From positions 1-10,160 of the forward strand of contig RGEP01000048.1 of the NCBI GenBank assembly GCA_009918225.1: a stretch of DNA of 10,160 nt, read 5' to 3'. The notes beneath the pieces are model-generated. The model searched no databases, was not told where the DNA came from, and saw only the letters and a program-made list of their open reading frames with translations. Each line of letters starts with the position of its first letter. Within the stretch, counting starts at the first letter, position 1. Origin of the DNA: Betaproteobacteria bacterium. Lineage in GTDB: Bacteria; Pseudomonadota; Gammaproteobacteria; Burkholderiales; Burkholderiaceae_C. Below, piece by piece: positions 6,083-10,160 of this stretch. Made by a program: the position numbers and the translations under genes.

Positions 6083-7101
6083 TTGCGGATTTGCACAATG
6101 GGCACCGTCGGCCGGCGGGCGCGCAGTTGTCCGCAGCCCCCTTCGACATCCTGGCCCGCCGAGCGGCGCAGCCGCGTGTAGATGCCCTGCCGGTTTAAGC
6201 GTCGAGCCATCTCAGCGGCCTGCTCCCAGCTGGGCCTTCGGTACCCCGTTCCCTCCACCTCGTTGAAGGGAATCAGGTTGAGCATCATCCGCTTGCCTTG
6301 CAGCAGCGACACCAGGGCTTGAAGCTCTTCCTCTGAGTCGTTGACGCCTTCCATCAACGTCCACTGCACCTGAACCGGGTAGCCGCTGAGCTCGGCGTAG
6401 TCGGCCGCTGCCCTCACCAGATCCTGGGGCGACAGGTCGGGTGCTCGTGGCAGCAGGTCGCGGCGCAGTCCATGGCGCGTGGTGTGCAGGGACAAGGCCA
6501 AGGCCGGCTTGATGCGCCTGGTGCTCAAGGCTTCAAACGCACGAGGGTCGCCCACGGTCGAAAATACCAGCTGCTTGTGTCCGATCTGGCCCTCCTGACC
6601 CAGCACATCAATGGCCTCCAGCACGGCGTTGAGGTTGTGAGCAGGCTCTCCCATGCCCATGAACACGACTTTGCGCACCCGCGCCAAGGACCGCGCGTGA
6701 ACCACCTGTGCCACGATTTCAGCGCTGCCCAGTTGGCGGATCAGTCCTTCGCGGCCGGTCATGCAAAAACGGCACCCCACGGCGCAGCCGATTTGCGTGG
6801 ATACGCAAACCCCCTCCCTTGGCAGCAAGACGGTCTCCACCGTTCGTCCATCTTCCAAGGCCAACAGCAGGCGGCGCGATCCATCCTGCGCCGGGTGCTC
6901 GGACAGTGGACGTACAAGGCCGGCCAAGCGGGCCTGCAGCGAAGGCACCCGCTGAAGCATGGCCTGCGGAAAGTGGTGCTCTGGGCGCGCGCGGCCGGCA
7001 GACAAGGGGCGGTTGTGCGTCCAAGCCCTCAGGAACCGTGCGGTATGGCCCGCGCCGGCACCTGATTCGGATAGGTCCCGGCGCAGATCGGCGATGTCCA
7101 T
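6079..7101 (-). CDS. RlmN/Cfr-family radical SAM RNA methyltransferase (probable RlmN paralogue)
   Basis: This 340-residue radical SAM enzyme belongs to the family that methylates adenine C2 (RlmN, 23S rRNA A2503 and some tRNAs) or C8 (Cfr). The [4Fe-4S]/SAM motif is CAVGCRFC with C106, C110 and C113. The methyl-carrying cysteine, equivalent to E. coli C118, is C99 (VCVSTQIGC), and the second catalytic cysteine, equivalent to C355, is C323 in GGCGQL. GMGEP is at 149-153 and an SLHTT segment at 204-208. All catalytic cysteines are thus kept. It differs from housekeeping RlmN in being about 40 residues shorter, with a reduced N-terminal domain, and in reading GMGEPAHNL where RlmN usually has GMGEPLLNY. 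It also stands alone rather than in the ndk-rlmN-pilF-ispG neighbourhood usual in betaproteobacteria (recalled). I therefore infer a paralogue whose exact RNA target is unproven. The ATG at 7101 has only weak ribosome-binding sequence (CTAGG). Confidence 0.87.
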   Translation of the reverse strand: MDIADLRRDLSESGAGAGHTARFLRAWTHNRPLSAGRARPEHHFPQAMLQRVPSLQARLAGLVRPLSEHPAQDGSRRLLLALEDGRTVETVLLPREGVCVSTQIGCAVGCRFCMTGREGLIRQLGSAEIVAQVVHARSLARVRKVVFMGMGEPAHNLNAVLEAIDVLGQEGQIGHKQLVFSTVGDPRAFEALSTRRIKPALALSLHTTRHGLRRDLLPRAPDLSPQDLVRAAADYAELSGYPVQVQWTLMEGVNDSEEELQALVSLLQGKRMMLNLIPFNEVEGTGYRRPSWEQAAEMARRLNRQGIYTRLRRSAGQDVEGGCGQLRARRPTVPIVQIRN

Positions 7102-7117
7102 AACCTAGGGAAAGCCC

Positions 7118-7147
7118 TTAATCTGCTGATGGTGCGCGGATTGTCAA
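7118..7147 (-). promoter_or_regulatory. Candidate sigma-70 promoter for the RlmN-like gene
   Basis: On the minus strand, a perfect -35 TTGACA (7147-7142) is followed after 18 bases by a weak -10, GATTAA (7123-7118). Transcription would start near 7111, giving a leader of only about ten bases before the ATG at 7101. The -35 is convincing; the -10 matches the consensus at only three positions. Confidence 0.4.
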
Positions 7148-7197
7148 CCAAGGCCGATACACCTGCGTTGTGCATGCATTGGTATTGCTTGACCACC

Positions 7198-7398
7198 ATG
7201 AAACCCAACCGCAGTTCCTCACCCCTGGCCCGCCTGGGCAGCACCCTGCCCCGCTTGGTGGACCAGCCCGCGCCCGAAGCGGGTGCACGCGACAAGGGGC
7301 CCAAGTCGCAGGACCAGTTTGAGGTGTGGCACCACCACGGCAGCCTTCGTCGCCCGTCTGAATGGGATCTGATGCTGCAGTTCGACCAGCGGCGCTAG
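7198..7398 (+). CDS. Small hypothetical protein, 66 residues
   Basis: I do not recognise this gene. It lies in the gap between the divergent RlmN-like gene and the convergent recD. Codons are strongly G/C at the third position, as in the real genes here, which supports coding. The product is basic and Pro-rich at the N-terminus (MKPNRSSSPLARLGSTLPRL), with a more ordered-looking C-terminal half containing QFEVWHHHGSLRRPSEWDLM at 40-59. There is no signal peptide, membrane span or cysteine. I chose the ATG at 7198. The frame is open to an ATG at 7129, but the extra 23 residues would cover the probable promoter of the RlmN-like gene. No clear ribosome-binding site precedes either start, which lowers confidence. 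A hairpin that could end its transcript lies 11 bases after the stop. Confidence 0.55.
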   Translation: MKPNRSSSPLARLGSTLPRLVDQPAPEAGARDKGPKSQDQFEVWHHHGSLRRPSEWDLMLQFDQRR

Positions 7399-7409
7399 CC
7401 GGCCGACGG

Positions 7410-7430
7410 GGCGCAGCCCATCTGCGCCTT
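7410..7430 (+). terminator. Perfect 7-bp hairpin between the small ORF and recD; possible terminator
   Basis: GGCGCAG (7410-7416) and CTGCGCC (7422-7428) form a perfect stem around the five-base loop CCCAT. On the plus strand it is followed by only two T bases, so it would be a weak intrinsic terminator for the small ORF. On the minus strand it sits directly after the recD stop (7430-7432) and is not followed by a T run. Its tail-to-tail position fits a shared terminator. Confidence 0.4.
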
Positions 7431-9097
7431 CAACTCACCACCCGGTCAAACTCTGAACCCTGGCTTTTGTGCACCGTGATGGCATAGCCTGCTTCAGTGG
7501 GCGGCAGTCTCGACACCGACACCCGCCGCAGCTCTTGGCCGGCCAGCCACGCAAACTGGGCCTGTGAACCGGCCGCCTGCAGCACGATCCCCACGTCGCC
7601 GTTGCGCAGGCCGGTGTCCTCGTCGTTGCGGGTGACCATCAACACACGGCCGTGTGGCCAGGGCTGGTCCAGGTTCAGCAGCCCCCGCTGTGCCAAACCC
7701 CGCTCGATGTCGCGGTTCAGCGCTTCCACGCCCCAGGAGCCGTGCCGAACCGCAGCCAGGACCCGAAAGCGGTCCAGCGACTCCAGCCAACCGCGCAGGT
7801 CGGCTTCAGACAGCGGCACGGGCTGCTGCGCGCCGGCGCTCAAGATCCCACCCCAGCCGTGCGGCCCCAGCGCGGCATCCAGCAACTCCGCTCGGTCGGT
7901 GAAGGCCTGTGCAGCGATCTCGCTCAGTGTGGCGGGGTCTTGGGCTTGAATGCCCCGGGCCCAGGCACCGATGCGGCCCTCAAAGCGGCGGCTGCGCGTG
8001 AGCGCCGAGTGGGCGGGGTGCGCATGCAGGGCACTGCAGATATCGGCCAGGACCGAACCGGCTTCGACCGAGGCCAGTTGGTCCTGGTCGCCAATCAACA
8101 CCAGGTGAGCCTGGGCCGGCAGGTATCGCAACAGTTCGTCCAGAAGCTCGAGGTCCAACATGGAGGCTTCATCGATGAGCAGCACATCAACGGGCGCTGC
8201 AGCCGGTTCTGGTAGGGCCTTCAGTACCCCCTGCGCGCGGGCGTCTCGCCTCCAGTGGGCCAGCAAGGCATGAACCGTACGCGGTGCTTGAACCGCACGC
8301 CAGGCGGCATCCCAGAAGTCCGTTCCCGGTTCACTTTCGCGCAGGACCTGCCAGGCCTGCTCCATCGACCCTCGAAGGCGAGCCGCGGCCTTGCCGGTCG
8401 GGGCTGCCAGGGCCACCCGCGCGCATCCTTGCTCGGCCGGCCGCAGGGCCTGGATCAAGGCGATCAGTCGGGCAGCGGTGTAGGTTTTGCCGGTTCCCGG
8501 GCCTCCGGTCAGCACCGTCAGCGGCGTGTGCAGGGCACGTCGACAAGCCTGTTGCTGGTCACCGGTCGAGGCAGCATCCGGTGACGCAAACCAAAGCTGA
8601 AGCAGCGCATCGGCTCGTTGGCCTTCGCTGTCGGTCAACGATCGGAACCCCTGTGCGCGTGCGGCGAGCGACTGCGCAACCCGGACTTCTGCGGCCCACA
8701 AGCGCCGCAGGTACAAGCGTTGCTGGTCATGCACCAGCAGACCACTGGCTTGGACAGCGGCCTTCACAGGGTCAGCCAGTGCGGCTGGGGTGCCCGCAGA
8801 CCAGCGGGTCATAAAGGCCTGCAGTGCCGCAGCCAGGCCAGGCTGCGTCGGTGTCAAGAGGGCGAGCGCTTGAACAGCACCATCATCGTCTGCACAGATG
8901 AGACCCACATGGCCACTGGCCTGGGCGCGGCTGACGATTGCAGCCGCCGCACACCACCACGCTGTATTCGGTGCGGTGGTGTCCAAGCCCTGCGCCGCAA
9001 GGTGGCGCGCCAAGAGGCCGGCCAACTCGACGTCCAAGTGGGCAAATCCTTGGTCGATGCTGGGCGCCATGGGGCTTTGAATCATGGTCCTGTTCAC
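7430..9097 (-). CDS. recD: RecD, 5'-3' helicase subunit of exonuclease V (RecBCD), C-terminally short
   Basis: RecD is the fast 5'-3' superfamily 1B helicase of the RecBCD double-strand-break enzyme. With the GTG at 9097 the product has 555 residues. Helicase motifs are in order: Walker A GGPGTGKT at 198-205, motif Ia APTGKAAARL at 232-241, Walker B LLIDEAS at 306-312, motif III GDQDQLASVEAG at 336-347, motif IV TRSRRF at 367-372 and motif V AITVHKSQGSEFD at 539-551. The protein then stops four residues later (RVVS, then TGA). RecD normally continues about 60 residues with the motif VI segment (REL-YTAxTRA), which none of the three downstream frames encodes. The start is chosen because GTG overlaps the recB stop as GTGA and has AGGGGG just upstream; ATG 9085 and ATG 9070 are alternatives. 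Whether the subunit is active without motif VI is doubtful. Confidence 0.88.
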   Translation of the reverse strand: MNRTMIQSPMAPSIDQGFAHLDVELAGLLARHLAAQGLDTTAPNTAWWCAAAAIVSRAQASGHVGLICADDDGAVQALALLTPTQPGLAAALQAFMTRWSAGTPAALADPVKAAVQASGLLVHDQQRLYLRRLWAAEVRVAQSLAARAQGFRSLTDSEGQRADALLQLWFASPDAASTGDQQQACRRALHTPLTVLTGGPGTGKTYTAARLIALIQALRPAEQGCARVALAAPTGKAAARLRGSMEQAWQVLRESEPGTDFWDAAWRAVQAPRTVHALLAHWRRDARAQGVLKALPEPAAAPVDVLLIDEASMLDLELLDELLRYLPAQAHLVLIGDQDQLASVEAGSVLADICSALHAHPAHSALTRSRRFEGRIGAWARGIQAQDPATLSEIAAQAFTDRAELLDAALGPHGWGGILSAGAQQPVPLSEADLRGWLESLDRFRVLAAVRHGSWGVEALNRDIERGLAQRGLLNLDQPWPHGRVLMVTRNDEDTGLRNGDVGIVLQAAGSQAQFAWLAGQELRRVSVSRLPPTEAGYAITVHKSQGSEFDRVVS

Positions 9098-10160
9098 CGG
9101 GCCCCCTGCGCGCTGGCCATTGGGTCGACCAAAGGGGCCCCCATCAATTGATTCAGCGGCTCCAGCCAAGCGACATCGGGCGTGATCGACAGCAGGTGCC
9201 CATCTGCTTGGTCAATGCCGCGCAAGAACAGAAAATGGGCTGAGCCCAAGTGCTCATGCGGTCGATACGCCTGGCCCAATCGATGACCCAGCAATCGGTG
9301 AAGCGCCAGCAGGTAGATGGCCGCCTGCAGGTCATAGCGGTGCTCCAGGACCGTGGCCTTCAAGGTGCCTGGGCTGTAGTCTTTGGGCCCATCGCCCAGG
9401 CGGTTGGACTTGTAATCCAGCACAGCGAATCGACCCTGGGACTCGAAGACCAGGTCGGCAAAGCCCATCAGCAGCCCTTCCAAGGTCTGAGGCTTGAGCG
9501 CGGGCCGAGCTTCACCGGGCCACAGATGCTGCTGCAAGAGCGTGTCGATGGCCCCGGTGTCCAAGGGCTGCAGCGGCATCCAAAACTCCAGCTCGGCTCG
9601 GGCCACCTTGAGCTGGTTCAGGCTTTGGCCTCCTGGCAAGAAGGGTTGGCTGACCACGCGGCATAACCAGGACTCGATTTCCGCGGCCTGATGGGCCCAG
9701 GGGCTGCTGGACAACAGGGCCCGCATTTCCTTGAGCCAGGGGCCTGCAGCCTGCGAATCGAACGACACATCCGCGCCAAGCTCCAGGGCTTCGTGCAGCA
9801 ACTGTCCAAAGGCTGCACTGGAAGGCCAGGCGTGCCAAGGGCCCGCCGCAGCGGTGGCCCTCGGCTCGGATGCCGGGTCGACCGTCATCTGCACCGTGCC
9901 TTCATCCCAGCGAAGCTCTCGCCAGGGACTCAGGTGATCGCCTGCGCCACGGGCCAGTGCCGAGTAGCTGGCCACGCGCCAGCTGCGCTGCACCGGGTGC
10001 AGCACGCGCCGCGCCGCACGCGGCGGGCTGAGCTGCAGGGCTCTACTGGCCTCAGGTCCCGCTTCGGCCCCTGAGTTGGGCTCGGAAAGAGGGCTCGATG
10101 ACCATGGGGCGGGCGCCTGGGATGGGAGGCCCTGGTTGGCGGGCCAGATGCGCTCGGCCT
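9094..10160 (-). CDS. recB: RecB, C-terminal part with nuclease domain (5' end cut by window)
   Basis: This is the end of RecB, the 3'-5' helicase and nuclease subunit of RecBCD. About 354 codons are visible and the frame is open to the right edge (last full codon at 10158). The first 60 residues are a Pro/Ser/Ala-rich linker, followed by SWRVASYSAL, which is typical of the junction before the nuclease domain. The nuclease site is complete: H122 of LLHEALEL, D235 of GFADLVF, and D248 and K250 of LDYKSN (partial numbering). The 13-residue spacing between the two aspartates equals that of E. coli D1067 and D1080, with K1082. EHRYDLQAAIYLLALHR and a phenylalanine-rich FLFLRGID strand follow as expected. 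The stop TGA overlaps the recD GTG start. RecC should be encoded to the right, outside the window (inference from recCBD order). Confidence 0.93.
   Translation of the reverse strand, partial: AERIWPANQGLPSQAPAPWSSSPLSEPNSGAEAGPEASRALQLSPPRAARRVLHPVQRSWRVASYSALARGAGDHLSPWRELRWDEGTVQMTVDPASEPRATAAAGPWHAWPSSAAFGQLLHEALELGADVSFDSQAAGPWLKEMRALLSSSPWAHQAAEIESWLCRVVSQPFLPGGQSLNQLKVARAELEFWMPLQPLDTGAIDTLLQQHLWPGEARPALKPQTLEGLLMGFADLVFESQGRFAVLDYKSNRLGDGPKDYSPGTLKATVLEHRYDLQAAIYLLALHRLLGHRLGQAYRPHEHLGSAHFLFLRGIDQADGHLLSITPDVAWLEPLNQLMGAPLVDPMASAQGAR

Noticed and set aside
7129..7197. Longer form of the small ORF starting at the ATG at 7129
   Set aside because: The added 23 residues (with two cysteines and a poor composition match) overlap the probable TTGACA promoter element of the divergent RlmN-like gene and have no ribosome-binding site.

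Overview
The window is GC-rich, densely packed bacterial chromosome, with third codon positions dominated by G/C. Gene content and protein style (NMT1/THI5-type importer with 'NWKAQ', H-NS-like protein with a C-terminal 'YRHPVTGESW' block, a short RlmN paralogue, recB-recD order) suggest a betaproteobacterium of the order Burkholderiales, probably near Comamonadaceae. This placement rests on recalled family resemblance, not on a search.

Layout. (1) Positions 1-1670, minus strand: a two-gene molybdenum hydroxylase operon. The [2Fe-2S] small subunit (1161-1670) is followed, with an ATGA stop/start overlap, by the molybdopterin-binding large subunit (start 1164), which carries a twin-arginine signal and runs off the left edge. 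(2) Positions 1779-4538, plus strand, divergent from (1) across about 108 bases: a complete NitT/TauT-type ABC importer, with ATPase, permease and periplasmic binding protein in tight coupling. (3) Positions 4594-6082, plus strand: a small H-NS-family protein whose DNA-binding loop is altered, overlapping by 20 bases a class V PLP-dependent aminotransferase. (4) Positions 6079-7101, minus strand: a radical-SAM RlmN/Cfr-family RNA methyltransferase, probably a paralogue of housekeeping RlmN; its stop overlaps the aminotransferase stop tail to tail. (5) Positions 7198-7398, plus strand: a small unrecognised 66-residue ORF ending in front of a perfect hairpin. (6) Positions 7430-10160, minus strand: the end of recB (nuclease domain) and recD, coupled by a GTGA overlap. 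RecD ends immediately after helicase motif V and lacks the usual C-terminal motif VI segment.

Working together. The divergent hydroxylase and importer look like a unit that takes up and oxidises a small, possibly N-heteroaromatic, compound; the substrate cannot be read from sequence. RecB and RecD are two of the three subunits of the RecBCD recombinase, with recC presumably beyond the right edge. The H-NS-like/aminotransferase pair and the RlmN paralogue look like lineage-specific chromosomal genes. I saw no tRNA, rRNA, CRISPR array, insertion sequence or prophage, and no intergenic gap exceeds about 110 bases.
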